From Pelargonium cotyledonis (lineage: Eukaryota; Streptophyta; Magnoliopsida; Geraniales; Geraniaceae): a DNA stretch of 21,636 bases. Positions within the stretch are counted from its first letter, which is position 1; the number at the start of each line of letters is the position of its first letter. The DNA lies in contig JAYMTA010001130.1 of NCBI GenBank assembly GCA_036897625.1, positions 1 through 21,636 of the forward strand, in the 5' to 3' direction. Shown piece by piece: positions 9,055-21,063 of this stretch. The notes beneath the pieces were generated by a model, which was not told where the DNA came from, ran no database searches, and saw only the letters and a list, made by a program, of their open reading frames with translations. The translations under genes were made by a program, and so were the position numbers.

Positions 9055-12000
9055 TTATGAAGAATGCCACTTACTTAGGAGTTCTAACAGAAGAACTGCG
9101 GACGAGTCCTTAGCCTTCTTGACGCTTGGCATAGGCTCGCCGACACATTCATCCGTCCATCCCTTGTCAGTCGTATTCACACGTACAGCAAACGTGAACC
9201 TCTTTGCATGTGCTGGACCACCCTCGTTCACACACCTAAAGATGTAAATCAACCAAGTTAGCATTCCATGATTTACAGCACATCTTCTCCAAAAGTTTTC
9301 TATGATTCCTTACCGATAAAGAGGCATAGGCCAATTTCTGCGCAAGCAGATATCATTCAAGGTTTGTCTAGTAAATGTCTGGTTCCCATTCTTTTTCTTC
9401 CCCACTTGCTCATCTTCCTTCTCCTTAGCCTCTCTTTCAACCATCTCTTTTTCTTTCAAAACAGCCAGCGCATTCCTGGCAGCTAGTTTCTGTGCCATCT
9501 TCTTCTGTGGATTATGAGCAACTCCAATCTGGACACCATCAACAAAGACTTCAACAGTAGCCAAACTGCCACTTCGAGTGGCTATGTATTCTAAACCTTC
9601 AGCTTGTTGCTGGCAACGCTCTTGCAGCTCTCGCACAGGATGCATTGGCAGCGTTTCAGGAGTAACCATTGGATGCAACAAAGGTTGGAACACCTGGGTA
9701 ATGCATGAATTAGCATGTAACATTTCTTATATCAAATATCCCAACACAATAAAAAGTCGAGGCAAGGAAAGGAGAAAATGTATATAACTTGACCATAACT
9801 AACCTTCCAGACAACTGCAGTATCACGCCCGCTATCAAGGAAGATTGCACCAGCAATAGATTCAACAATGTCGCCCAGAACTTTAGGAGCTTTGCAATCT
9901 CCCAAACCAAATGAGTTGAACCCTGGCTTTAACAATTCATCTTGAACTTCCCTCACAAAATCACGGATCTGAAAATAGAAGCCAAAAGAAACTATTCAGA
10001 GCCTCATACAAATAAAACTCAACGAGGACATTATGCTCTTGCCCATATACCGGCCCAATCCAAGAAATAAGTATAAGCAGGTAAATATGAAAATACCTGC
10101 TTGTCAAGGGCACTCGACCCATGCCGAAGATGCATATGAAGCTGATGTTTAACAGCAACACGTGCAAAGTTTTCATTATTCACAGCAGCAGCACGTAGGT
10201 CAGTCAAGCGGCCTGGGGGAAGATCTGTGTAGGTGAAGAACAGGTGTCTTGTAATGAGATGATCTAAGACTGCATCACCAACAAACTCCAAACGTTGGTA
10301 GCAAGATACACCAGATGATGGTCGTGAAGCATGAGTGATAGCTTCAACTAACAAACCCTTGTCTCTAAATTTGATATTCAAGGCAGCTTCAAGAGAATCA
10401 AAGTCGATACTCCTCAGTATGCTCTCTGGTACAGAGGATGGCCTTAGTCCACACTCAGACTCTTCTGGATCAGACTCCACCTTAATCCCAATCCATTTCA
10501 TGAAGTGGTTAGCAGCATGCTTCCCACCTTCAACATAATAAACTCCGATCAGTGCTTCAACAACATCTGCTAGCGTCTTGCTAGAAAGGACTCTGTAAGA
10601 ACTTGAGTCACTCTCAAGCTCACCATCTTCCATTTCATCAAGGTCATACCCATCACCTAGAGCATTCATTCCCGGTGGGATATCAGTAGTTGATTTATCC
10701 TGATCAAATTGTGATTCTCCATCCTTGGTCTCCTCATCAAAGACAGGCAGGACACCAGGAGCAGCCCATCTAGATGGTGCAAAGCGATCTGCTTGGATGT
10801 ATGATTGAAGTCCTTTACTCAGTGCATACTGATAGAGAACCATGTTACTCACCATTTGCTGTCTCATTCTCGTAAGCTGGCCCTCGTGCTTCTGGGGATA
10901 TTTAAGAAAAAGAAATCTGCTAACAACCCATTTAAGGAAAGCATCTCCCAGAAGCTCTGCTCTCTCATAGCAAAAAGTCTCCTGGCATGAAGCAGCAGTC
11001 AAGGCTTCCAAGATCTGCAGACAGAGATTATGTATAAAAATTTACAATATAATTAATTAAATAGTAATACTAAACATCCATCAATCCAAAAGTACAATAC
11101 CTTAGAAGCAGGGACAGGATGATCAATTATATCCTTGATTTGTATTGCGAGTAGTATGCTTTCTACCCTCCTCATTATTGAGGGTAATCTCTGGGCACCT
11201 CGAACAAGGGATCCAGGGAGTGGATGAACAAAACAGAGTTCAGGGGGGAGGAAGACATAATAAGTTTTGTCAAGAGACTCTTCTGATTCACCCTCATCTA
11301 CCACAGAAATGACAGGCCATTATCTAACTACGCCAAAGACATAAAGTAGATTTAGGTCAGATATAGTTTACCGAAGCATATAGCCTACCTTCTGCGTGCT
11401 CAAATCGAGGGGACAGGAGATTCTTGCAGTATGAAACACCACGCCCTCTTATTAAAGGTTGTTGCTTATAGTTCAACTCAACTCCATACCTGTGTGATTT
11501 AAAAGACCCCATAGCCAAATGCAACATCTGTTGTGCAAGAAGAAACAAAAAGCTTCACCAATCTGTAAGGACTTGTAAACTACTGTAGAGGAACAGGAAA
11601 AAGAGAGGCCCACAGATACATGTCTGACAGTAGTTAACTAGTTCCATACAGATGAAGAAAAGCTTTCATTATTCTTCAGGCACAACATCTGTGGTGCATT
11701 GTGGCTATGCAGTCCTCGATTAGAACCCAGACATTTTTAGGACAGTCAAAATAGAAGATTAAGGACACTCACACATGTAAATGCTTGTGTGTTAATAAGA
11801 AGAAATAAAGGAACCAAACAAACAAATTGAGGATGGTTTAATCATACTTCTGCTTGTAGTAATCAGCATATGAGCTGTACTCCAGAGGACCAAGATATCC
11901 TTCTTTCCTTGGAAATGAGTTCTCTGCAGTCATATCATAGCGAATAGAATCTACATAAAATCTCTTCCCTGAGTGAGCTGCTGTTACAATTCTCCCAACC

Positions 12001-15000
12001 AGAAATTCCGCATCATAGTAAGTATCAGCCATCATCAGCTTTCCTTTGGCTAAACCAACATGTTTTGGCATTTCAGTCACATCACGATTGGGAACCAATC
12101 CAGAAGCTTTCACCACGTCAAATTGTGCCACAGCTCCTCTGATACCATAGGTGGGGTGGCATTTCTGTCCAAAAGCCATGCCATGGCGTAGTTTTCCAAA
12201 ACCATACTCCCTTCTATCTCCACCTAGCGTCCGCTCGTTTGTGCCAAGGTAAACATCAGGTCGAGCTTTCTGGAGGGGATTGTTCCATGCATCTGTTCCA
12301 ATTATTTTTTCAACAAGATCCCAGTCTAGTTCTTTGATAGGATCAACATCACTGTCACCAACCACAGGGACAAACAAATAAGCCTTTGCAGGATCCCAAG
12401 GAGTAGTGGAAGGTTCAACATCCACATCCAGTACAATGCTCATGAGTCTTACATGAAAGCTCTTAAGGGATGCCAACTGCACATGAAAAAGTCGTTAGAG
12501 ATGTATAAAATCAGAAAATAAAATTATAACAATGCAAATAAGATTATGAGCAATCAACCTGACTTTCAGTAATATCTATTTGCCCCCTGAAGACAAGAGA
12601 TGCCTTTGTTTTCATGGTACGAGCGATAAATAGATCCATCGACATCGATAACACCTGTTAATAATATAACAGATGAGATAAATACTTCATATATTATATA
12701 AATGAGTGAATACAAATTATGATACCTCAGCATCCAGCTCATTGCCAAAAATTACTGCAAACTCTGAAGCTTGAGTTAAGAATGGATCTTTTGAAGAGCC
12801 AATGTTTGCACATTTAACAGAATACATATACAGATGAAGCAATTTATTACTATCATTGCAACCATCTCTTCCAGATAGGATCCACTCTCCCTGAAAGACC
12901 AGAGAAAGTTGAAATAATTTTGAACTGCATAAGAATTGGGGCAAGAAACTCTACAATAATGTCTAGTATCATAAGATAGATACACAATTTGAGTGTTGCA
13001 TGTAAAGATATTGTGCACAGCACCACATGAATAAAATATATTATTTCTATTATAGAATAATCTTTTCCTGTACTATACAAATTATGAGATAATGCATAGA
13101 ACATTCACTGTTGACTATGTTAAGGAGCCTGGAGCAGAAGATGGGAAAAAATATTTTTATCATCTCAGTCATGCAAAATATGATTAATTTAATGTGGAAA
13201 AAATTATTTTCATTTCTAAGTCATACACTAAGAGATTAATAAAAAGTTAGATTATTTGGTGTACTATATGATGTTCTAGATTCCTAGAGTCCTTTTTCTA
13301 TGCTGAACAGCTAAACACTCTAAGAGTATCAAATACACACAAAATCTCATGCAAGACTTTGCCATAGTTCACATCACAGGTACAATCTTAAAGGTTGCTT
13401 TTAACAAGAATCTAACGTAAAAATATTAAGAAGCTTGAAATTTGCATTTTTATTTTATCTTCAAAAGCTTAAGGAATAATATGTCACCATTGATGGGTAC
13501 CGCTTAGAGCCAAAACTTGCCTTCGATTCAATTTCCAAATAAAACACTACTCTTACACCTTTAGAAAACCTACAATAAGACATCCCTATGAAGTATGAAC
13601 CTTTAGCTACCAACCAGCAACAATAGCCTACTAATCATTCCCTTTCCAGTTCTGAATAGCATTTGAAAGCTCCACATGTCATTTTAAGAAAGCAAAAATT
13701 GTTTCAAAATAAGTGTCATTCTACGATAAAATGAACTTGGTTTGCAATTATGCCCCTTTTATGTTCCCAAGTACAATATTTACCACTAATACTAAAAGTA
13801 ATTAATGAGTGCACAAACAACTATGTAAGGTTATATAAGTCATCTTACATGACTTCTTAATTGGTGCGAAAAACTCTAAAATGATACTTGCTATAAAACA
13901 GAGGTAGTGATTGACTATTATAAGTATAATGATGAAGTGGACATTAATTTAAAACCAAAGTGAGCGAAAATTTAAGTGTCAAATTGACAAACCAATTCAA
14001 AGCAGATGAGGTACCCAAAAAGGTATTAGCCAAACCAAAACATTTTGATGGCTCAATGACACATCCATGGAAGTTGATTTTGTCATTAAGTAGTGTGTCT
14101 GTAAGGTTGTCTTTTGCTTGTTTCCACATGCCCAAAATATAACAAGCAGACAGCTAGTATGAATCATGCAGAACGAACTAACCTGAAGAATATTAGCAAC
14201 ACCTTCAGGGTAGAACTCCCTATGTCTAGCAGTCCCGGGAAGTGGTTCTCCCTCATCATCTTGGTCAACCTTCTCTCCTTTTTCCCCACTTCCCTTGTCT
14301 GGCAAGAGCATGTCAGTAAATGCTCCCATCTCATGGAGCTTCTTGCAAGCAGCCAAACATACAGCCTACAAAAGAAAAATGAAAAAGAAAAAGACATATA
14401 GAATAAACTAATATTCTTGAATGAATTTTATTAGTTTCTAAATTGTTATAACATAATAGCATGCCTGTTGTGCAAGGCGCATTGAGCTGCATATAGGACC
14501 CTCCAGTTTTTCAAAAGGAGCATTGCAAGGAAGTTGAAGTTTGCAAGAATATTCAGTGCGGCCCCCTGGCTTCTCATGCTTCTCCATGGTAAACTCAGGA
14601 CGTAGTATAGAATATCTGGATAAAGGATGCAATGTATCAGGTGAGACATCCATACTAACCAATGATATTAACTCAAAACATGTACAAGGATGAATTAAAT
14701 CCTTCACCTGTCACTGGGAAGCTGAGAGCAGTAGAAATGAACTAGTCCAACAGCAGAATTCAAACTCACAACAGCACCAGTGGACTCCACCTGGTACACT
14801 GTACCCGGTGCGGTGTCCACAGAAATCAATCTTGAGGAACCCTTAAGATGACTAAGGTCAGTTCTTTCAATTGCTTCTTTCCGCAAGGTCTCCTCGCTGT
14901 TCCTGGCATTCCTTAAAAATGCAGTGTGTGACAAATTCCCCCTGAGTATAAAAATTTGAACGCTTATAATCCACCATTAATTAAGAGATAAAATTCGCAT

Positions 15001-18000
15001 AAACTCTATGCTGACACAGAAAGACTCAATTAGACTACCTCTCAACCATCAAGATATAATCTGACCCAGGTTTTCTTGCACGCCCTCTGGACTGAATATA
15101 TGCCAAAACAGTTTTTGCTAGGTCAAAACGGATAACAACGTTGCATTGTCGAATATCAAGCCCTTCCTCAGCAACGCTAGTGGCAACTAACAACGTCACC
15201 TGCAAAGCAATTGCAAGCATTTATTAATTAATAGAAGTAATATATATATTTCAGTTATTTTGACCAAGCATGAAATTAAGACCTACACGACCATCTCGAA
15301 ATTTGGCAATTGTATCCTGCATTTGGCATGTACGCATTTCCTGACTATTGTTGTGCCCAATTAAGCTAGCACACTTGATAAAACCTAAAGATGGAAGCTC
15401 TGCAAAGACCTGCATGATTGGACGCACGCAATGCAGAACAGTGAGAAATTTGGAAGGACAATTGATCTAACAAAGACATGATTGCAAAATATTGACCTTA
15501 GGTAGAACCAAAGCAGTCACAACTCGCTCAACAAAGATGATCGCACGAAAATCCTCAGTGTTTTGATAATTGAGAAGTATTTTAATCAGTGACTGCACTT
15601 TTGGGGTCACTTTGCCATCAGCCACAGCAGCTCCAATAATCACATCCACGTGCTCCCCGCCAGAGACAACTATGTCACACAAGTAAATTAGCTTGTAAAA
15701 ACTATAAAATGTTTTCCATCAAACTCACATGAATATTTGATCAGAGAGTGTAGGCTTAATGTTATCCAAGCTTTCAATTATATGGTGTCAGTAGACACTT
15801 ATGAGCACCATAGCATTTGCTGAAGGGTGCCTTCCAACAACAAAATATCTAATAACCAATCATTCATGAAGTTGAATTATTTTTGGTGTCTGTATATAGC
15901 TATGTTCAAAATTTTCACTTGTGTAGTCAGATAGGATACACTTTCAACAGGCCCAAACCAATTTCCAAAAATTACATATGCAGAATCTTAATCATTTAAC
16001 TGAACATGGTTATCAAAGAATCAAGATTCAAACTCACCATGACTGTCAGGAAGCTCTCCTTCCTCAATCTCATCAGGCTCAACTTCTTCTTTAGCATCTC
16101 CACTCTCCGTATCAGCAGCTTTCATATCCTTGTCAGAGGCAGCACCCTCTGATACTTGACATTGTAAGAGAGATACAACTTTGTTCAGGTAGGATTCTTG
16201 AAACTTGACATCCAGCTGATAGTTTGCTCTCTCATCATTCTGCAAAGCTGTCAAAAAGGAATGTGCAACCTGCAAAAAAGTTAATGAATAAGTTGACAAA
16301 TTATAGCATAACAAACTGATGAGTTTACCAACACCTATTAAAAGAATTATGACACTTGTATATGTTACCTTGTAAGCACACCACTGGCCCAGTTCACTAA
16401 GAGCATAATTGACTGCCCTCAACTTTTGAATCAAATTAGCGGCCCCGTCACTTTCTGTTCTTTCGGAGACACCATAAACTTGGCGCAGTTCTTCCTTTGC
16501 CCCAGCATCTCTAGCACCCATAAATTGCCATTTACTTCTTCGAGAGCTTGATTGTGCTGCTTCTTCAACTGTAAGTTCCATTTGTTTTATTTGTTCATGA
16601 AGGGACCATAAACTGGCCGGTTTGTCATACTCTACCACAACTTCTGAGGGCATTGGTACATGTTTCTCAAGTTCCTTGCGATCTTTTATTGTACAAACTA
16701 CAGAATCAAGTTTACTTTCAAGATTACGAATCTTTATTGCACAATCCACCTGATTCGAAACACCTAAATAAGACAAAATCATGGCAACATATACTTAGAA
16801 GGTTAGAGCAAGAAAAAAGGAATTTAAGTCAAGGTGACAGTAAAATTTTGATCTTCTTCCATAGCAATCAGTAACTTCATCTGAAAAAGGTGCAATCAAT
16901 TTGTCATGCATGCAAATTGCAAACCCTACCCTTCAAGTTCACAGGAGAAGCAGTCATCCCAAAAACAGATGGTCTTTTCTCCTTAGGTGTAGTATGATAG
17001 AACTCAGACATCACCAAAGAATATGGGTGTTTCTTCACAGCATGATGACACTCATCAAGAATCAGTAGATTGATTGCATCCATTTTAACTATGCTATGCC
17101 TCAGAATGTTCAGCAGAATTTGCGCTGTCATCACCAAAACCTGCAGCAAATGTAGAAGTGATGAAAAGCAAGCACCATACCATCTTACAAGAACACCAAC
17201 ATAAGTTGAATAAAACATAATTGCATAACCTTCAGTTATTTTATGATAACACCATAGTTTTCATCGTTAAAGGTTTTCATTATTTCCTTAAATATATAGA
17301 TATCGGATAGACACTCCAAATTTTGAAATCAATTATATGGAAAAGAGCACACCAGTCCACATATATACCAAAAGTGCAATTTTGAAGTAAATAGCAGCAT
17401 GAGAAGTGTTCCCACTTGCCACAACAAGGACACAAATCCAAGGCAACTAAAACAAGAACTAATTAAATGTTTTTGCCTATTCAAGCTCAATGTGGAATCA
17501 TTTGATGTGAAAGGCTACATAGTAATAGAAACTTGTATGTTTATCAAACTAAAGTGACAAATAGAAGATTGGCATATACATTTGTTGTCATGTTACAGTA
17601 TGATATAGAAACCACATTGACCTTCACCATAATATAGTTGACTTGGAGCAACACGATGAACCTGCTTTAGAACTATAGCATATTAGTTTGGCCTGTACAA
17701 GAATAATTTGGTATGGCAACCATGAAAATTGAACTTTGAGCTCCCAGAAAATCTTTGGACCTCCAGGTTATTGCTGGTCAAATAACAACAAAATGACACC
17801 AGCCCACTTCTTGCATCAGAGAATTTTTAGTACTTCCACATTTTATACCCAAAGGGAAGCAACGGTGCAGAGGAGAGTATCAAAATCCATAATTAATTAA
17901 ACAACCAAAATGCCATTAACCCTTTGAAAGAAATACACAGCATAACTTCAGCATTCATGTCTAGCCATATCAAAATCCATTTTCTTACAAAACCATCCTC

Positions 18001-20701
18001 AAGATAAGCAGATAACAAGAATAACATCACAACAAATCATTCCTATGCAATGAGAAAGATAAGCTCACTCCTTTTACTTTTGCACATTATACAGGAAGAA
18101 GGGCAGGATCCTTAAAAGATCTTCTACTTACTATTTCTTGAAAATATACAACTTTATAGTCCAATGGCTGGCAGACTCAAACTTTGATGCAGGAAAAGTT
18201 AAAGACTATTGCAAAGAAAAAGTTTGGCACTATCTGGTTGAATAAACCTAAGAAGCCTACAGGGATAAATAAATTAAAAAAGGCAAGCCCATTGAGAGGA
18301 TGGTTACCCTCCAGAACCCCTTCTAGAATCAAAGTCCAGATCAAACTCACACAAACCAATGAACAGAAACCAGCCAGCATGCTCAGAGAAATAGATTTGC
18401 ATAGAGAAGAATGGGTCACATAATGCCAAACAGGTAAATCATTCATATACTTCTCATGACGAAGGCCTAAATCAGATTGTGTACAAAATGCTTTTAATTA
18501 TTACAGTAATCTCGGGGGGGAAATGGACTTTGAAGAACATACAGAGATTACCTAATACAAGTTTCAAATTGACATAAATTATAAGTCTCGATGTCATGCT
18601 TCATATATAAATAATCGTACGGTATGCGTTCTAATTAAATTGTACTAGGATGTTACTGCACCAAAGGTACTGCTCTCAGAAAGCATGTTCTATCCAAGGG
18701 AATGTATGTATAGCATAGAACTAACGAGCATTAGAGAATGGCATGAGTCAGTTGTGTAACATTTTAACCTTTAATTTCCCTCATCCATCTCTGCAATCTC
18801 GCCACCCCACCCCCCTCTGTATTAAATAGAAGCATATGTTAAACTGTAATTACATGTTCCTAGACTTGGTTTGGTTACTCTTCCTTTTTTCTCAATAAAA
18901 AACAAGGGATTCAAGCTCTTGAGTGCATCACTAACCTACAAGCACTGTGACTAATATACTTATTAGTAATTTGCACTAAAGTGAGTTAACTAAAAGCACC
19001 TAGAGTAGAATTACTCTCAATCAACATTATGTTTTTTAATTTCTTTTAAGTTCAACCTTGTTTGCTAAACTGGTAAAAAAAGGGGGGACTAAGTCTGTGA
19101 GAATCTAACAATCTATTTCCCTAAATTAAAAAGGCAAGACAACTAGAAAAAAATATACATATTCCATTTCAATGATGTAAGAAATAGCCTGGGAGAAAGG
19201 CAAATCAAATTTAACCATCAAAACTAATGTGAATAAAAGATACCTGTTTTGATTCAAACTCTCGCTGCCACCTGCGAGCATCCCAAAAATCTTGACCCAT
19301 TTCACCACAATAATGACCCACCTGGTAGCCAGTTTGCTCACGAATTACTTCTGCTTGCTGAAATTGGGCAAGCATAAGAACAACATTAACTAATTTTGCA
19401 GTTAATGGACACCATAAATTAATAAATTCCTAAACTGAACAAAAGTATACCTGATAAACAAGTGGAACTTTAGGAACCAGAAATATGGTGAGAATTTTCT
19501 TATTTTGTTTCTGCAGATCGTTACAGATGCTTCTAATAAGGAGAACGGCAATAAGGGTCTTCCCCGCTCCTGTTTCAAGGAAGGCTATGGTATTTTTCTT
19601 CTTCGCCTGTTCAAGAACATCCAATTGATATTGGCGAGCTTGCTCCTCAGGAAGTTTCTCCTTAGGGACCACTGGTTCCTTTTCTGATGTTCCATTGGAC
19701 TCCTGCTTTCTATCCGCGACTGCCTTCGCCTCTTTGATTTGATCCACTTCCCAGGAACCAATGCGAAAAACCATCTCATTCGATCCTGGCTTCTCCCTTT
19801 CCCAATAACCTCTTGGTTCCCGGTCCCTCCAATCTCTGTCTCTACCTTCCCTTCTACCACCACTACTATAATGTTCTCTTCTCCTCACATGCTCCTTATC
19901 TCTCCTATCAATGTCATCCCAATCATGAGGCCTCTTTCGACTAGACCTCTCCCGGTCTCTGGAGTAGCAATCCCCTCTTATTGGAAAATACATGTCGCTA
20001 CTCGTATAGCTACTATGCCTAGCCCTTTTACCATTCCGATCATCGCTATTTATATCCCTGTCCCTAAAAGTTCGACTTCCCCTATTGTCGTGCCAATACA
20101 TTCCATTTACATTCCCATTCCCGTTTCCGTTCCCATTCCCGTTGCTTGAAATATCCAACTTGCCTTCTCCTTTCCCATTCAATAACTTACCATTTCCATT
20201 ACCGTTAGCCACTTCATTTTGCTTCCTATTCTGACCACCTCCGTTATAACAATCCTGGATGGAATGTTTCCTCCCTAAACACTTACTCTCCTGGCGGCCA
20301 CCATTTGATTGCCCAATGGAGCCGTTGTCTCCTTGCCCCCTGCAAACCCTAGCTCCCTCCTTCTCTAAGCATACCTCCCCAACAGCAGCACACTCCTCCA
20401 CTCCATTCCCAACCACAACACCAACACCATTGCTCTCCTCTGCAACCAGAGGCAACCCACTGCCATTCTTAATACTGTCAAGAATGTGGTCAATCCCCCC
20501 AAAAAAATCACTCCCAAACCCAACACCATCATGACTGGTATCAACATTCTCAACGGGCTCTGGAACAATAGAACTATCAAAATCCACAAAATCGTTAATA
20601 ATATCACAAGGAATATCCTCACAAGCATCCAGCCAGTAGGATGGTCTCACATTCTCTGCCCCAACACCAGTGCCCGAAACCCTATTCCCTCCTTCCTCCA
20701 T
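9055..20701 (-). CDS. DCL1: DICER-LIKE 1 (miRNA-processing RNase III), 20 exons
   Basis: Exons in transcript order: 20701-19451, 19357-19244, 17140-16930, 16763-16369, 16269-16038, 15669-15497, 15409-15287, 15199-15039, 14941-14708, 14615-14465, 14365-14183, 12890-12726, 12654-12559, 12476-11848, 11489-11389, 11297-11101, 11014-10097, 9968-9804, 9693-9314, 9235-9055. All junctions keep frame, giving 2019 residues (about 1910 in Arabidopsis; the extra length is mostly N-terminal Asn-Gly and Arg-rich sequence). An in-frame TAA seven codons before the ATG supports the start. Helicase: GAGKT at 378-382, DECH at 484-487, QSRGRARK from 869. Then the Dicer dimerisation domain (about 930-1030) and PAZ (about 1225-1390). 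RNase IIIa has ERAELLGDA with E1492 and D1496, then D1622 and E1625; RNase IIIb has E1715 and D1719, then D1811 and E1814. Two dsRNA-binding domains lie at about 1852-1913 and 1939-2015. Catalytic residues are intact, so it should be active. In the nucleus it cuts pri-miRNA hairpins with HYL1 and SE. Confidence 0.97.
11511..11708 (-). ncRNA. MIR838: MIR838-like hairpin inside DCL1 intron 14
   Basis: Intron 14 (11490-11847) contains a long imperfect inverted repeat: 11511-11586 pairs with 11627-11708 around a loop of about 40 nt. Paired words include atagcca/tggctat at the base, a tgcaacatctgttgtgc-type segment against its imperfect complement, aagctt/aagctt, and aactactgt/acagtagtt next to the loop. 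In Arabidopsis, DCL1 intron 14 encodes miR838 (At1g01046). On the 3' arm here (11532-11552, minus strand) the 21-mer ends CUUCUUGCACA, identical to the last 11 nt of ath-miR838 as I recall it, and matches 16 of its 21 positions overall. Position, intron and sequence therefore agree. Whether a small RNA is made cannot be seen from DNA. Confidence 0.75.
12645..12737 (-). promoter_or_regulatory. miR162 target site split by intron 12 of DCL1
   Basis: Exon 12 ends CTGGATGCTGAG (12737-12726) and exon 13 starts GTGTTATCGA (12654-12645). Joined, they pair with miR162 at 20 of its 21 positions, with one bulged target base between miRNA positions 7 and 8 and one U:U mismatch at position 13. The intervening 71-nt intron 12 breaks the site in unspliced RNA. 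In Arabidopsis, miR162 cuts DCL1 mRNA at the same place (ELDAEVLSMSM), a feedback on the enzyme that makes it. Confidence 0.88.
12891..14182 (-). other. DCL1 intron 11 (1,292 nt)
   Basis: The second-longest DCL1 intron, with donor CAG|GTTAGT and acceptor TTTCAG. It is AT-rich with only short low-complexity frames. No gene, complete mobile element or clear long inverted repeat was noticed. Confidence 0.8.
14366..14464 (-). other. GC-AG intron 10 of DCL1
   Basis: Exon 10 ends in CAG and the intron begins GCATGC. The acceptor is TTTGTAG before GCTGTATG, restoring [14 protein letters not shown], which agrees with known DCL1 proteins. No GT donor gives this reading. GC-AG introns are a small minority of plant introns. 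Confidence 0.85.
17141..19243 (-). other. DCL1 intron 2 (2,103 nt)
   Basis: The longest intron of the gene lies inside the helicase region, between the exon ending EFESKQ and the exon starting VLVMTAQ. The donor is CAG|GTATCT and the acceptor GCTGCAG. Open frames near 18180-18440 on both strands are lysine-rich on one strand and hydrophobic on the other, with no recognisable family. An inserted and decayed element is possible, but none is identified. Confidence 0.8.
20100..20147 (-). repeat. Hexanucleotide coding repeat giving an Asn-Gly run in DCL1
   Basis: Units of the form GGAAAC, GGGAAT or GGAACG on the minus strand encode [15 protein letters not shown] in the N-terminal region. It lies in the part of DCL1 that is least conserved between plants, and helps explain why this protein is about 110 residues longer than the Arabidopsis one. 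Confidence 0.85.
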
Positions 20702-21063
20702 AACCTTCCTCTCAACTTACAGATATATGAATATATCAATTCAATTTCATGAAAGAAAAAAAAATGCTAAACTGTAATCATCGAAGAAGACGAAAATTCG
20801 AAGACAAACCCACGATCCAAAATCTAAAACCTCAGCTAAAACACCAAAAATAATAAGAATAACAACAACAATAATAAAGCAGCTCGCAGGTACGCACGCT
20901 CTCAGGGTATGTAGAGAGAGATGGAGATGGAGACAGTGAGGGAGGGAGGAAATTGAGAGCAAGTAACAGTTATTGTTGCAGAAGAAGCAGATTAGAGTGT
21001 GGGATAGACCGTACGAAGCACGCAAAACAGGATGATGAAGAAGAAGAAAAAGGAAGTTTTATA
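20702..21063 (-). promoter_or_regulatory. DCL1 5' leader and candidate TATA box
   Basis: TATAAA on the minus strand at 21063-21058 puts the start of transcription near 21030, giving a leader of about 330 nt. The leader has two tiny upstream reading frames, of four codons each: 20781-20767 (ATG ATT ACA GTT stop) and 20750-20736 (ATG AAA TTG AAT stop). A GTAAGT word near 20720 could be a donor, but no leader intron is called. Confidence 0.45.

Noticed and set aside
18177-18446. Hydrophobic minus-strand frame and lysine-rich plus-strand frame inside DCL1 intron 2
   Set aside because: They overlap each other, match no family, and the intron is well defined by both flanking exons.
17141-19243. 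DCL1 intron 2 as a U12-type intron (donor GTATCTTTT)
   Set aside because: The donor lacks the CC of the consensus and no TTCCTTAAC-like branch site lies just before the acceptor.
19739-20149. 136-codon plus-strand frame
   Set aside because: It is the antisense shadow of the low-complexity N-terminal exon of DCL1.
20747-21025. 92-codon minus-strand frame in the DCL1 leader
   Set aside because: It has no ATG; it begins only with TTG and codes for low-complexity hydrophobic sequence.
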